From Mangrovicoccus ximenensis (GTDB taxonomy: Bacteria; Pseudomonadota; Alphaproteobacteria; Rhodobacterales; Rhodobacteraceae): a DNA stretch of 37,500 nucleotides. Under the pieces are notes generated by a model. That model had not been told where the DNA came from. It saw only the letters and a program-made list of their open reading frames with translations, and did no database searches. The stretch's first letter is position 1. Every line of letters starts with the position of its first letter. Positions 15,240 through 23,061 of this stretch are shown piece by piece. The position numbers and the translations under genes were made by a program. The stretch spans positions 42,501 through 80,000 of the forward strand of contig NZ_QBKZ01000001.1 in NCBI RefSeq assembly GCF_003056725.1, written 5' to 3'.

Positions 15240-15263
15240 TTCCCGGAGTTACCTCTCCGGGAA
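15240..15263. other. hairpin with T-run in organelle-like DNA
   Basis: TTCCCGGAG pairs with CTCCGGGAA around a six-base loop, then TTCTTTTTT follows. In plastids such hairpins mark mRNA 3' ends; it would also pass as a bacterial terminator. Function not shown. Confidence 0.5.
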
Positions 15264-15320
15264 TTCTTTTTTAATTATTCCTGTATATTACTTTTTTATC
15301 CCTTTAATTGATAATCTTTA

Positions 15321-15590
15321 ATGGTGGCCGGGGCGCTGGCGAACACGGCGGATTTCGTCGCCTCGACCTACCGCCCGGTGGCGCGGGTGGCGGCGCGCGG
15401 CGGCACGCTGAAGGAGGCCTGGGACGCGGTGCGCGCGGAATGCGATCCGAAATTCGGCGATTACGCGATCTACGAGCATTGCCTGCCGTTCAACGTCGCG
15501 CGCGCCTGGGACGAGGCCCGCGGCATCGACACGCCACGGGTCTGGACCGCCGCCCGCGACCGCGACATGTGGGACGCCCTGCAGGGGTGA
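15321..15590 (+). CDS. MBL-fold metallo-hydrolase, C-terminal fragment
   Basis: The frame reads GALANTADFVASTYRPVARV, then AARGGTLKEAWDAVRAECDP, then FGDYAIYEHCLPFNVARAWD and EARGIDTPRVWTAARDRDMW, ALQG, TGA at 15588-15590. (Y/F)EHCLPF.V.RA.DE..GID.PR.WTA.RD..MW..LQ is the tail of a metallo-beta-lactamase-like family often annotated beside quinoprotein or sugar-dehydrogenase genes. The zinc-binding HxHxDH lies upstream and is missing. The ATG at 15321 is at the join and is probably not the natural start. Confidence 0.7.
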   Translation: MVAGALANTADFVASTYRPVARVAARGGTLKEAWDAVRAECDPKFGDYAIYEHCLPFNVARAWDEARGIDTPRVWTAARDRDMWDALQG

Positions 15591-15639
15591 GCCCTGTCCC
15601 GCGCCGGACTTGATCCGGCGCCTCCCGGCCCGGGACAGA

Positions 15640-15905
15640 GCCAGCCGTCCCCGCCGGGCATTGCCAAGGTTGCGCCGCTGGTCCGGGCCATTGGCGGCGC
15701 CGATGCCGACCGGCCGGATGCGGCCGGGCGCGACGGCAGGGTCTGTGCGATGCCGGATGTCCCCGCCATCGTTCTCGAGCCAATGGCAGACAATCGCCTG
15801 GTCTTCCATGAGCTTGGCCACCGTCTTCCGGGCCACCCGGAGACCTTGGCCGCGCAGTTCGCCGGCCTCGGAGATTGCGCGCATCCCGGGACGACGGCCG
15901 TCCCC
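15640..15905 (-). pseudogene. IS3-family transposase remnant (second copy)
   Basis: Minus reading gives GLRVARKTVAKLMEDQAI, the same IS3 OrfB linker motif as GIRVARKTVPKLKKERA in the remnant at 7656-7935. Beyond it the frame decays into HWLENDGGDIRHRTDPAV without a clean catalytic start. Diverged and not functional. Confidence 0.55.
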
Positions 15906-16572
15906 CACGGCCTTGCGCGGAACCCGCTCGTGCTGACCAAGAGCCAAATTCCGGCTTCCAAGTGTCGAAGTTCGGGGAACGCAACGATACCATGACGACC
16001 GCATCCCTCGCATCCCGACCCTTGTGACGGGATGCCGGCAGCGCAAACCGCCGCATCCGGGCCGGCCCGCCGAAGACCCGCGCACGCATTCGCAGGTCCA
16101 AGAAGGCAATCCGGCCCTGAATGCCCTGCCGGAGGGCATCGCAGCTTTCCTCGAAGCGGCCGGAAAATTACGACCCTTCGACCGGTGCTACCGCATTTCA
16201 CGGGCGCGAGGCGTGAGGTCCCCTTGTCCCGCTGACGTCATGCCGCGCGGCCGATCCTTCGCCGCCCGGACCGTCCGGGGCTGCTGAAAGCGCAGTTCGC
16301 GGGGAGGCCCCATGCCGTCGATGCCGCCGCCGGGGACAAGCCCATCTCGGTCCAGGTCATCCGGTTGCGCCGGAAGCGGGGCAGCGCCGTCATGGGGACG
16401 GAGCGGGGCATGGGCTGCAGGCCGGGCGGACCGTGCGGTTGGCACAGCGCCGGCAGGCATGGCCGGGGCGGCAAATCGGGCTGGTTCCGGCGATGCAGGG
16501 GCTGCGCGCTGACGCGGTCACGGCGGAGATCCTGCGGGGCAGGCCGGACGGAATTTTCCCGTCGTCCAGCGC
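15906..16572. other. GC-rich stretch without recognisable gene
   Basis: About 670 bases with no gene I can name. It contains GTCATGCCGCGCGGCCG (16237-16253), which recurs at 28689-28705 at the edge of the BtpA middle piece. Direct repeats of ATGCCG and a balanced high GC suggest several small joined pieces. Confidence 0.35.
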
Positions 16573-16896
16573 CCCGGCATAGCGCCGGTCGCGGCGATTG
16601 CGGCGGCGCTTCAAACCGCGCGGGCCCGCGCCGGAGACCTCGAGATCATCGAGCTGATGGAGGCCTTTGCCGCACAGGCGATTGCCTGTGCCGAAGGCGC
16701 CGGTCTCGCCCCGGAGCGGACGAATGTCTCCGGCGGAGCGCTGGCGCGCGGCCATCCGATCGGCGCATCGGGCACGGTGCTCGTCTGCCGCGTCTTCCAC
16801 GAGATGCAGGGCCGCAGCGGCCTGGCGCTCTGCGCGATCGCCGCGGCGGGAGGGATCGGCAGCGCGATGGTGCTGGACGCGGTCCGGGCCGGCAAG
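16573..16896 (+). CDS. thiolase (acetyl-CoA acetyltransferase family), C-terminal fragment
   Basis: The frame reads VAAIAAALQTARARAGDLEI, then IELMEAFAAQAIACAEGAGL, then APERTNVSGGALARGHPIGA and SGTVLVCRVFHEMQGRSG, ALCAIAAAGGIGSAMVL. EAFAAQ and N.SGGA.A.GHPIGASG (catalytic His) are classical thiolase motifs. The distal Cys loop is CAIAAAGGIG instead of the usual C.GGG.G, a variant seen in some paralogues. The nucleophilic Cys in the N-terminal half is absent. The adjacent rightward bases are not from this gene. Confidence 0.9.
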
Positions 16897-17299
16897 GCGG
16901 ATTGCGGTGCCTGCGAACCGCAGGCCCGCGGCTGTCCCGGGGCGCTTTCGCGCAAGCTGGCGCGATCGATCTGCGGGCCGTCGCGGGATCGGGCGACCGC
17001 AGGGACAGCCGGCGGCGCGATCTCCTGCAAACTGCGGAAGAAGGCGGAGATGCCCTTCGCGCATCTGACACGCATTCCGGGCCTCAGCCGTCTCGGTTGC
17101 GCGGAGCGAACGGCGCACGCGGCGAATTCCGCCTCGCCGCCGCCGCCCGGAACCTCCGGTAGCGCCTTCCTGTCCCGCAGGCGGCCTGCCGAGGAGGGAC
17201 GTGGCGCCCCCTGCCCAGTGCGCGACCTGCACCGCCATCCCGGCGCCATCCCCGGGGGCGGCCTGCGCGGCCGGTGGGCGGCGAAGATCGCGCTGGTGC
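16897..17299. other. GC-rich stretch without recognisable gene
   Basis: About 400 bases. One plus frame stays open from the thiolase into the following transposase, but its text has no recognisable motif and reads as out-of-frame GC-rich DNA. Confidence 0.4.
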
Positions 17300-17489
17300 T
17301 GAGGCTGTTGCACCGGAAGCCGAAGGGCCGCGGCAAGATCCACGCCCTGCATGAATTCGGCTGCAAGGTCAGCCTGGCCACGACCATCGACGAGGGCTTC
17401 GTGGCCGGCGCGCGCGCAGCTTCCCCGGCAACCCGTATGACGGCCACGCGCTCGGCGCTGCGCTGGAACAGGTCGAGGTACCGACCGGC
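17300..17489 (+). pseudogene. IS5-family transposase fragment with a frameshift
   Basis: The first frame reads HRKPKGRGKIHALHEFGCKV, SLATTIDEGFVAGAR; the protein continues in another frame as SFPGNPYDGHALGAALEQVE. KI.ALHE.......(Y)EFG.KVS.ATT.....V.G...PGNPYDGHTL is the conserved IS5 core. The break is in a CG-dinucleotide run (GCGCGCGC near 17410) two bases too long, so the reading frame is lost. Confidence 0.75.
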
Positions 17490-17872
17490 GAGATGCCGAG
17501 CCTGGCCGTGGTCGACCACCCGGACGGTTTCCGCCTCGTCCGCGCGGGCATCGGCGATCACGCGCAGGCCGCGCTGATGCGCCAGCGGCACGGCGAGACT
17601 GGCGAGATACCCGGCACCGCCGCTGACTGCGAGGGTGCCGCCCGGTTCGAGCCCGGCGATCTCCAGCGCATAGAGCGCCGTCAGCCCGTTCATCGGGAGG
17701 GTGGCGGCCTCGTTCATGTCCAGCCCGGCGGGAATCTTCACGGCGGAGGCCGCTGGCACAACGATGCATCCCGCCTGCGCGCCGCCCTCGGGGCGCTCCG
17801 GCAGCACCGCGGCCATCACCCGGTCGCCGGGCACCTCCGCGGCGGCCATGTCCTCGGGAGAGCGGGCGCGAG
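17490..17872 (-). CDS. zinc-type/quinone-reductase MDR family dehydrogenase, fragment
   Basis: The minus frame reads EVPGDRVMAAVLPERPEGGA, then QAGCIVVPAASAVKIPAGLD, then MNEAATLPMNGLTALYALEI and GLEPGGTLAVSGGAGYLASL, LRVIADARADEAETV. GDRV....... G...E(C)..V....... P..L....AATLP..G.TA..AL......G..L.VSGGAG.(V/L).. corresponds to the end of the GroES-like domain and the start of the Rossmann domain; GGAGxxA is the NADP-binding loop. It is cut at 17490 by the transposase piece. Substrate unknown. Confidence 0.85.
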
Positions 17873-18179
17873 ATGATCGCGGCTGGCGTTTCGCGCCATC
17901 TGCGCAGCGCCCGCCCGGTCCTGGCTGGCCCAGCACCGAACCGCGCTTCCGGTCGCGCCGTGCTGTCCTCGGACGGCAGGCACCCGATCATGGAGCGTTC
18001 GCAGCTCATCTCCAAGGCGGAAGGGCCGGGAGCTGGCAGCCGGTCCCTCCCGGCAGGTCCGCTTGGCGCGGGGGAGGCCGGGGACGGGTCAGCTGTCCTT
18101 CTGCGATGCGGGCGGTCTGCCTGCGCCCGCCTTGCCGGGGCCGTTTCCGCCACCGGCGCAACGTCGCGTCTGCGGCGCC
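17873..18179. other. GC-rich stretch without recognisable gene
   Basis: No recognisable gene on either strand between the MDR fragment and the M15 peptidase end. Confidence 0.4.
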
Positions 18180-18476
18180 TCAGATCAGGCCTTCGGCGCG
18201 CCATTCCTCGAGCTGCTGGCGGCTGACCTCGAAATGCATGCTGTCCTCGCGGCGGAAGCCCGCGCCCCAGACCCAGCCTTCCTCGTGGAAATAGTCGGCG
18301 ATCAGGATCAGCCCCAGCTGGGTCCGCCCGTCGGCGAAATTGTCGAGCTGGCCCGCGATGTTGACATCCAGCGCCAGCCCGAAGGCATGGGTCGAGGTGC
18401 GCCCCACCGTGCCGCGTATCTGGCGCACGCAGAGCGAACCGGAACTGGCGATCAGCCCGTAGAGATCCGGGTCCCG
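18180..18476 (-). CDS. M15-family peptidase (D-alanyl-D-alanine carboxypeptidase-like), C-terminal fragment
   Basis: The minus frame ends at 18180 and reads LYGLIASSGSLCVRQIRGTV, then GRTSTHAFGLALDVNIAGQL, then LGLILIADYFHEEGWVWGAG and FRREDSMHFEVSRQQLEEWR. S.HAFG.A.D.N holds the first zinc ligands (His and Asp), and the MHFE tail the third (His), typical of M15 peptidases that trim peptidoglycan peptides. The signal peptide and any peptidoglycan-binding domain are upstream of the break. Confidence 0.85.
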   Translation of the reverse strand, partial: RDPDLYGLIASSGSLCVRQIRGTVGRTSTHAFGLALDVNIAGQLDNFADGRTQLGLILIADYFHEEGWVWGAGFRREDSMHFEVSRQQLEEWRAEGLI

Positions 18477-18527
18477 GCATTCTCCTCGCGCCGAGACCCG
18501 CAGATCTCCGCCGCGCGGACCGGCGGC

Positions 18528-18795
18528 CAGGGCAGCCTCGCGCTCGACACCGCGCCGCCGCCGCCGAAGCTGACCGTCGGCGATTTCATCCAGGCGCTGA
18601 ACTTCCCGGAGGACCCGGACGACACCGACGGATTCCGCGCGCTCCGGCTGGCGCTGAAGGCACCGCAGGCCGCGCCGCTGATCCGGGCCGCCCAGGACGT
18701 GCTGACGCTGATGTCCCAGAACGGGCTCTACATGGATGACCTGGAGCCCGACCACCCGAAGCCCGAGCTGTGGCGCCGCTTTGCCGCCGGCGAGG
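18528..18795 (+). CDS. conserved hypothetical protein (Rhodobacterales type), C-terminal part
   Basis: The frame reads APPPPKLTVGDFIQALNFPE, then DPDDTDGFRALRLALKAPQA, then LIRAAQDVLTLMSQNGLYMD and DLEPDHPKPELWRRFAAGE. I recall this text as a conserved Rhodobacterales protein of unknown role, often membrane-anchored at its N-terminus. There is no catalytic motif I can name. The frame ends where the ISAs1 fragment begins. Confidence 0.6.
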
Positions 18796-19108
18796 CAAGG
18801 TGCTGCGCGGCTCGCGCGATGCCGCGGAGGATGGCCGGACGCGGATGATGGTCTCGGCCTATGCCGCGCGTCTGCGGCTTACGCTGGCTACGGTGCCCGC
18901 CGAACGGGGCGGCGAGCTGGAGGCCGCGATCGAGGCGCTCGGGCTCGTCGCGCTGAAGGGCAAGGTCGTCACCGGCGATGCGCTGCATTGCAACCGCCGC
19001 ACGGTCGCGGCGATCAACGCGGGCGGCGGCGACTGGTGCCTGGCGCTGAAGGCGAACCAGGACTCGCTGCTGTCGGACGCCAGGGCGTGCTTCGGCAAGG
19101 TGAAGGGC
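18796..19108 (+). CDS. ISAs1-family transposase, internal fragment
   Basis: The frame reads GKVLRGSRDAAEDGRTRMMV, then SAYAARLRLTLATVPAERGG, then ELEAAIEALGLVALKGKVVT and GDALHCNRRTVAAINAGGGD, WCLALKANQDSLLSDA. DGK..RG(S/A)........ VSA.......(L)......... E..A...(L)....(L)(K)G..VT.DALHC....... (I)...GGDY/W.LALK.NQ is the ISAs1 signature; VTGDALHC carries the catalytic Asp. N- and C-terminal parts are missing. Confidence 0.88.
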
Positions 19109-19109
19109 G

Positions 19110-19310
19110 ACCACCATGGCATTGCAGCAGGCGGTCAATGACCCAGATCCGCCGCCCCGGCAGATGGACGCGCAGGTGGTCATATGTCCTCCCGTTGCCG
19201 AGCCCGAGCTCGGCGACATCTCCCTCGAGTCCGGCAATGTTCCGGATCGCCCAGTCGAGGCCGTCCCGCTGGGCGGCCAGGCGTCGCAGCATGCTGTCCA
19301 GGCGGCTCAT
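19110..19310 (-). CDS. class I SAM-dependent methyltransferase, N-terminal piece
   Basis: The minus ATG at 19308-19310 has an AAGGAA ribosome site about seven bases upstream, supporting this start. The product begins MSRLDSMLRRLAAQRDGLDW and continues AIRNIAGLEGDVAELGLGNG, RTYDHLRVHLPGRRIWVIDR. AELGLGNGRTYDHLR is motif I (the SAM-binding E/D-x-G-x-G loop), and WVIDR carries the acidic residue after strand 2. The rest is lost beyond 19110. Methyl acceptor unknown. Confidence 0.75.
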
Positions 19311-19438
19311 TCGGCGTGTTCCTTCCGTGTTTGGCCAGGGCCGTGGCGGCCCGGCGGGACGGTGCCGCGGTCCGGACGGCAGGGGGGTCGCCGGATGCTC
19401 CGGTGCGGGCCCATGGCCGGAGGCAGCGGGCGGAGCGC

Positions 19439-19794
19439 TCCTGCTGAACATCGACCAGGGGGAGGAGCTCTACACCCGTGCCGCCCGGGCCGAAGCCGAG
19501 CACTTCTCCGAACTGATCGCCGGGGCAGCCGGAACGCCGGGCCTGTCCGTCATCGGCAGCATCCGGTCCGACTATTACGGGGCGCTCCAGGACGACAGGG
19601 CCCTCTTTCCGCTCACCAAGCGTATCGACGTGCCGCCGCTCGGCCGGGAGGCGATCGAGGCGGTGATCCGCAAACCCGCAGCGCTCCTCGGCGCCGAATT
19701 CGACATTCCCGAAATCGTGCCGATGCTGGCCGAGGTGACCTCGCACGCGGCGGGTGGCCTGCCGATCTTGCGCGCCACCGTCACGCCGGACTAG
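19439..19794 (+). CDS. nSTAND-type NTPase, Walker B onward (continues 11695-11984)
   Basis: The frame reads LLLNIDQGEELYTRAARAEA, then EHFSELIAGAAGTPGLSVIG, then SIRSDYYGALQDDRALFPLT and KRIDVPPLGREAIEAVIRKP, EVTSHAAGGLPIL. LLLNIDQ.EEL is Walker B (typical nSTAND1 has VIDQFEELF); S(I/L)R(S/A)D(Y/F)YGALQ is sensor 1; and (V)PPL......A(I)..P marks the winged-helix boundary. The proteins of this class end in WD40 repeats and act in signalling or anti-phage defence. Here the frame ends at an apparent stop, 19792-19794, inside the conserved region, so it is truncated. Confidence 0.8.
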
Positions 19795-20050
19795 CCGCCG
19801 CCCCGCTGGCTGGCGCCGGTCCTCGCGTTGACCGGCAAGGTCGTGCCGCAATTTGGCGCGCCGATCAGGCCGATCCCGGTGATCCGGCCGCCGGTCTCTT
19901 CCGCAGCACTGTCCATGGGCTCGCTCCGCCAGAATGGCCATCGCGTCGCGGCGGCGCAGCGCCACCTTGGCGCCGCCAACCCGGACCGCGATCGGATCGC
20001 GATCGGATCGGGTCCGAACGGGCCGTCATGCAGGACCGAAACCTCGACTC

Positions 20051-20082
20051 GGCGCTGTTGCGCAAATCAGCTGACGACCGCA
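20051..20082. repeat. IS5-family-like terminal repeat, copy 2
   Basis: Identical over 32 bases to 831-862. On its right side lies plant transposon sequence and on its left 250 bases of unassigned bacterial DNA, so no intact IS surrounds it. Confidence 0.65.
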
Positions 20083-20404
20083 GTTCAGTTATTGTTTTCA
20101 TCAGGCACAATGTCAAGTAAGGTCACATTTCAGATAGTTCACGGTGAAGGAAATATTAGATTTGGTCCAGATGGTGTTGATCTGTCAGATTTTGTAATGA
20201 CATCTAAGGGCATCGATAGGCCTGCGGAGAGAACATTTCAGTCAATTTATAGTTGGTTGTTGAGAGGATTTAGAATAGACCAAGAAGTCTACACAATGTC
20301 AGTATCTGTTGTAATGAGTCGTGTAATAGAAGGTTATTTTTAGGAACTAATGCCGATGGACAGCACTGCTGCTTGGAGACGGTATGTGGAGATGGCTTTT
20401 GAAC
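20083..20404 (+). mobile_element. plant Mutator-like transposon (MULE) protein fragment
   Basis: The frame reads MSSKVTFQIVHGEGNIRFGP, then DGVDLSDFVMTSKGIDRPAE, then RTFQSIYSWLLRGFRIDQEV and SVSVVMSRVIEGYF, stop TAG, then in the same frame ELMPMDSTAAWRRYVEMAFE. I recall this N-terminal text from grass MuDR-like elements; a TGG (Trp) to TAG change at about 20341 breaks it. GC is about 42%, against about 68% around it. Confidence 0.6.
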
Positions 20405-20626
20405 GGTCATGCGGCGGCACAGGCCTTCGCCGAGGTGACCACGCTCGACCCGCAGCATGTCGATGCCTGGGTGATGCGGGCGCGCCTGGCGGCAGCGCTC
20501 GACGGCCCCGATGCGGCGCGGCAGCTGCTGGAACAGGCCGTGGCCGCCAATCCCGGCGATCTCGGCCTCTCGACGCTTCTCGCCGAGCTCGGCGGCCCGG
20601 CACCGGATCTGACGCCGCCGAGATAG
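20405..20626 (+). CDS. TPR-repeat protein, C-terminal fragment
   Basis: The frame reads NGHAAAQAFAEVTTLDPQHV, then DAWVMRARLAAALDGPDAAR, then QLLEQAVAANPGDLGLSTLL, ending TAG at 20624-20626. Two helical repeats with the TPR pattern (A.......LDP....AW...A.......G....A...L..A....P) are visible. Probably a periplasmic or cytosolic scaffold; no partner can be inferred. Confidence 0.65.
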   Translation, partial: GHAAAQAFAEVTTLDPQHVDAWVMRARLAAALDGPDAARQLLEQAVAANPGDLGLSTLLAELGGPAPDLTPPR

Positions 20627-21065
20627 CCCATCCGGCCGCCGACGGCGTACGGATCATTTTTGCATGTCATAACGCAGCCTATCGATCCCAAAGGGTGTAG
20701 ACGGGTACATTCTATCCTGGCTTGCGACATCTCCACTAGATGCCCGGCCGGAGTTCGCGCGCCGCCTCCCCCCGACGGGGCTGGGTGAGCGGAAAACCCC
20801 AGACTGAGGGTTTGGGCATCATGCGGCGGGCAGAGTTGCGCGGGTCGGCGGCCCTGGCGTGCGGATCCTTTCCGGCATGGCCCAGGGCCACAGCCTGCCG
20901 CTTTCCGCATGGGCCAACCGGCCGGGACGCTGCCGGAGCGACAGGCAAGCTCCCGGGAAACGCAGCACCGGAAACCGCGCCGACCGAGGCGGACCGGACG
21001 GGACCGGGGACTCGTCCCGACCCCGGTCGATGGCCCATCCGGCGCCTGCAGCAGCCCGCACAGCG
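20627..21065. other. mixed stretch without recognisable gene
   Basis: A lower-GC part near 20650-20745 (GATCATTTTTGCATGTCATA, GACGGGTACATTCTATCC) may be foreign or an IS border. The rest is GC-rich without a gene I recognise. Confidence 0.35.
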
Positions 21066-21402
21066 GGCCCGGCTGGGCGCGGTGCTGGCCAGCCATGACG
21101 ACACCACGGCGGAGCAGGTCGCGGACTCGCGCGGCAAGGGCGTCGCCTTCGCCGAGTTCCCGACCACGCTCGAGGCTGCCGCCGCCTGCCGCGCGCAGGG
21201 CATCACCATCATGATGGGCGCGCCCAACATCGTCCGCGGCGGATCGCATTCGGGCAATGTCTCGGCGCTGGCGCTTGCCGAAGCCGGGCTGCTCGACATC
21301 GTCTCCTCGGATTACGTGCCCGCGTCTCTGCTGCTCGCCGCCTTCCGGCTTGCCGAGGTCTGGAACGACCTGCCGCGCGCCGTGCGCACGGTCACCGAGT
21401 GA
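21066..21402 (+). CDS. phnM: PhnM, alpha-D-ribose 1-methylphosphonate 5-triphosphate diphosphatase, fragment
   Basis: The frame reads RARLGAVLASHDDTTAEQVA, then DSRGKGVAFAEFPTTLEAAA, then ITIMMGAPNIVRGGSHSGNV and LAEAGLLDIVSSDYVPASLL. LASHDD.T, (A)EFPTT.EAA, MGAPN.VRGGSHSGNV and SSDY.P.SLL are strict PhnM motifs of the amidohydrolase metal site in the C-P lyase pathway. The last residues before TGA (VWNDLPRAVRTVTE) fit the family, but the natural protein would continue about 40 residues, so a join lies near 21396. Confidence 0.92.
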
Positions 21403-21724
21403 CGGCCGAGCGAAGGGCGCAGCGCCGCCGATGACGGAAAACCGGCAAAGGCACGCCTGCGCCGGGCGCCCGGGCGCCGCGGCTTCCGCCATATCCTGCG
21501 AGCGCCGCCGACACGAAACAGCGGCGACGCATCGCGGCGGATCCTGCCCGTCCCTGCTGGCAGAACTTGTCTTTGCAATGCGACCAGCTGCCCGGCAGCC
21601 TCCGCAGCGCGCTGTACCGGGCACAAGGCGCAGCGCCCATCCGCGGATGGCAATGCATCGGGCCCGCGCGCCTTGCATCTGGGCATGCCCCGGCCCTGCG
21701 CTCCGGTTCGCCATCGGCACGGCG
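21403..21724. other. GC-rich stretch without recognisable gene
   Basis: About 320 bases between the PhnM fragment and the sorting-signal-like C-terminus. I see no recognisable domain. Confidence 0.4.
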
Positions 21725-21817
21725 CCGTTCGCCCCGGCCGCCGTGCCGGTCCTCCCGGCTGGCGCCGCGCTGGCCTCCGCACTCGCGCTGGCCGCGCTCT
21801 TGCGGCGCCGGTCCTAG
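21725..21817 (+). CDS. secreted-protein C-terminus with VPLPA/PEP-CTERM-like sorting signal
   Basis: The last 30 or so residues read [27 protein letters not shown], then TAG. A short V-P-x-x-P-A motif, a hydrophobic helix of about 14 residues and a terminal Arg cluster form the tripartite pattern of exosortase substrates (VPLPA-CTERM in Rhodobacterales). The exported domain itself is not identifiable upstream. Confidence 0.5.
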   Translation, partial: PFAPAAVPVLPAGAALASALALAALLRRRS

Positions 21818-21830
21818 GCCCGGCCCGTCC

Positions 21831-22080
21831 TCAGCATTCGCCGTGCGGCACCATGACGACCGAGGCATAGACGCCGTCCGACGCCTCCATCCGCGCGCAG
21901 GCGGCAGTCATCGGGTTGTACCAATAGCTGGCCTGGCCGGAGCTGCGGGTCCTTGCATAGCCCAGTTCCGACAGGCGCGCATCGGAGCCGTCGACCGACC
22001 GCCCCCGGAACCCGGTGAGGTCTGTGGCCTCGCCGCCCGAGGCCTGCACGGTGCCTGCGCCGCCGCCCGCATCAACGGGA
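21831..22080 (-). CDS. conserved hypothetical exported/lipoprotein, C-terminal fragment
   Basis: The minus frame ends TGA at 21831-21833 and reads [20 protein letters not shown], then [20 protein letters not shown], then [32 protein letters not shown].......L...GY........(Y)W.N..T..C......DG.Y.S......C is a family I recall from alphaproteobacterial exported proteins of unknown role, with two conserved Cys. The signal sequence is not in this piece. Confidence 0.5.
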
Positions 22081-22094
22081 AGCCACAACTCTGG

Positions 22095-22380
22095 ATAAGA
22101 CAAGCTACGCGGATATGGATTTCGGCGGTCTGGCGGCCAGGCCCCCCCGAGGCAATCGGTTCGCCGAAGGACTTGAGGTTCCTCGGGTGCTGGCCTCGAT
22201 CCGGCTCCGGATGTTGTAACCGGACACTTCTTCCAGATTGTCTGGCCGAGGCGCCGGGCTGCCCGCAGGATGTCGCCACGGGCCAAGGCCGCAGCGCAGT
22301 CCTCCTTCCGGAGGCGGCCGTTTCTGCGGATCGGAATGACTCCCGTGCCTCCATGCGCCAGGATTGCCGAGTGGCACCTG
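22095..22380 (-). pseudogene. IS5-family transposase C-terminal remnant, multiply frameshifted
   Basis: Minus reading across frames gives [40 protein letters not shown], then SRIEAST, then [26 protein letters not shown]. In intact IS5 relatives the same order (A.IPPR.N...W......A..RN..L......G...W........ RS..E..M...K...GE...(R)......(V/T)E...R.) ends the protein. At least two frame changes make it a dead copy. Confidence 0.5.
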
Positions 22381-22384
22381 CGGA

Positions 22385-22664
22385 TGCCGAAGGCGTCGCC
22401 AGCGGTGCTTCGGGCGGCGAGCAGCAGCGCGTCGCGCTGGCGCGCGCCCTGGCGAACCGGCCGAGCCTTCTGCTCGCCGACGAGCCGACCGGCAATCTTG
22501 ACCCGGAGACCGCCGACCAGGTCTTCGAGGTGATGATGCGCGTCGTCCGCGACAGCGACACCGCGGCACTGATCGCCACCCACAACCCCGAGCTGGCGGC
22601 GCGGATGGACCGGGTGATCCGGCTCGACCAGGGCCGCATCGCCGAAGCGCCGCGGCTCGCCTGA
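22385..22664 (+). CDS. ABC transporter ATPase (LolD/MacB type), C-terminal fragment
   Basis: The frame reads [20 protein letters not shown], then [20 protein letters not shown], then [20 protein letters not shown] and [18 protein letters not shown] at 22662-22664. It contains the signature [13 protein letters not shown], Walker [13 protein letters not shown] and H-loop His in ATHN. The GNLD and MDR(V).RL.(Q/E)GR. endings are typical of LolD, the ATPase that releases lipoproteins from the inner membrane, but MacB- or FtsE-like ATPases share them. Walker A is missing. Confidence 0.8.
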
Positions 22665-23061
22665 GGCTGATCCCCGGCACGCATGGACCGCAAGCCGCGC
22701 CGGCAAACAGCCGATCGCCGGTGCTGCGGCAGACGGGACAGCATCGACGATCGCGCGCGGCGCAAATCTGCCCGGCCGCGTCCGGTGATGCCCTGCATCC
22801 GGCGCAGCCAGCCGCCATCGCGATCAAGGCCGGGTACCTCCGCGGAACCGCGCTGCGTCCTCCCGTCATGGCGGCGCCGGGTGGGTGGCGATGCCGCGCA
22901 GGAACTTCGGGCGTCCGACGCTGCGCCGTCGCAGCTTTCAGGCCTTGCGGTTTCCGTCCGGCTGGGCGTGCGCCGGGGAAATCCGGCAAGCTGGATCCTG
23001 CGTCGGGGGCGCCCGGGAAGCATGCGGCTTTGCGGGAAATGATGCAGGCGATGGATCGTGT
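22665..23061. other. GC-rich stretch without recognisable gene
   Basis: About 400 bases between the ABC ATPase end and the FGGY kinase piece. No protein I can name on either strand. Confidence 0.4.

Larger units (their letters stand above)
15016..15318. other. AT-rich plant organelle-like spacer
   Basis: Composition drops to about 30% GC for 300 bases with T-runs and no coding frame. It contains a perfect 30-base palindrome (15051-15080) and a 9-bp hairpin (15240-15263). Both are common in plastid intergenic regions, and text such as GAAAGGGCCAGACTATATAT is plastid-like to me. I cannot assign a gene interval. It sits between two bacterial fragments. Confidence 0.5.

Noticed and set aside
15240..15263. 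Hairpin plus T-run as a terminator of the GMC oxidoreductase gene
   Set aside because: The oxidoreductase piece is cut at 15015 in mid-gene and the hairpin lies in foreign AT-rich DNA, so it cannot be its terminator.
16390..18480. A 696-residue minus-strand open frame (and similarly long frames at 10392-12131 and 12158-14068)
   Set aside because: They are open only because of high GC. They cross thiolase, IS5, MDR and M15 fragments (or CobL, STAND and ABC, gypsy and BtpA fragments) that are coded in other frames, and their own text is Arg/Pro/Ala-rich without domains.
11695..19794. A new STAND-based defence system
   Set aside because: Only the NTPase core is found, in two split pieces. No effector, repeat sensor or partner gene is next to either piece in a believable arrangement.
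21066..21402. A C-P lyase (phn) operon
   Set aside because: Only an internal part of PhnM is present. No phnG-L or phosphonate transporter sequence adjoins.
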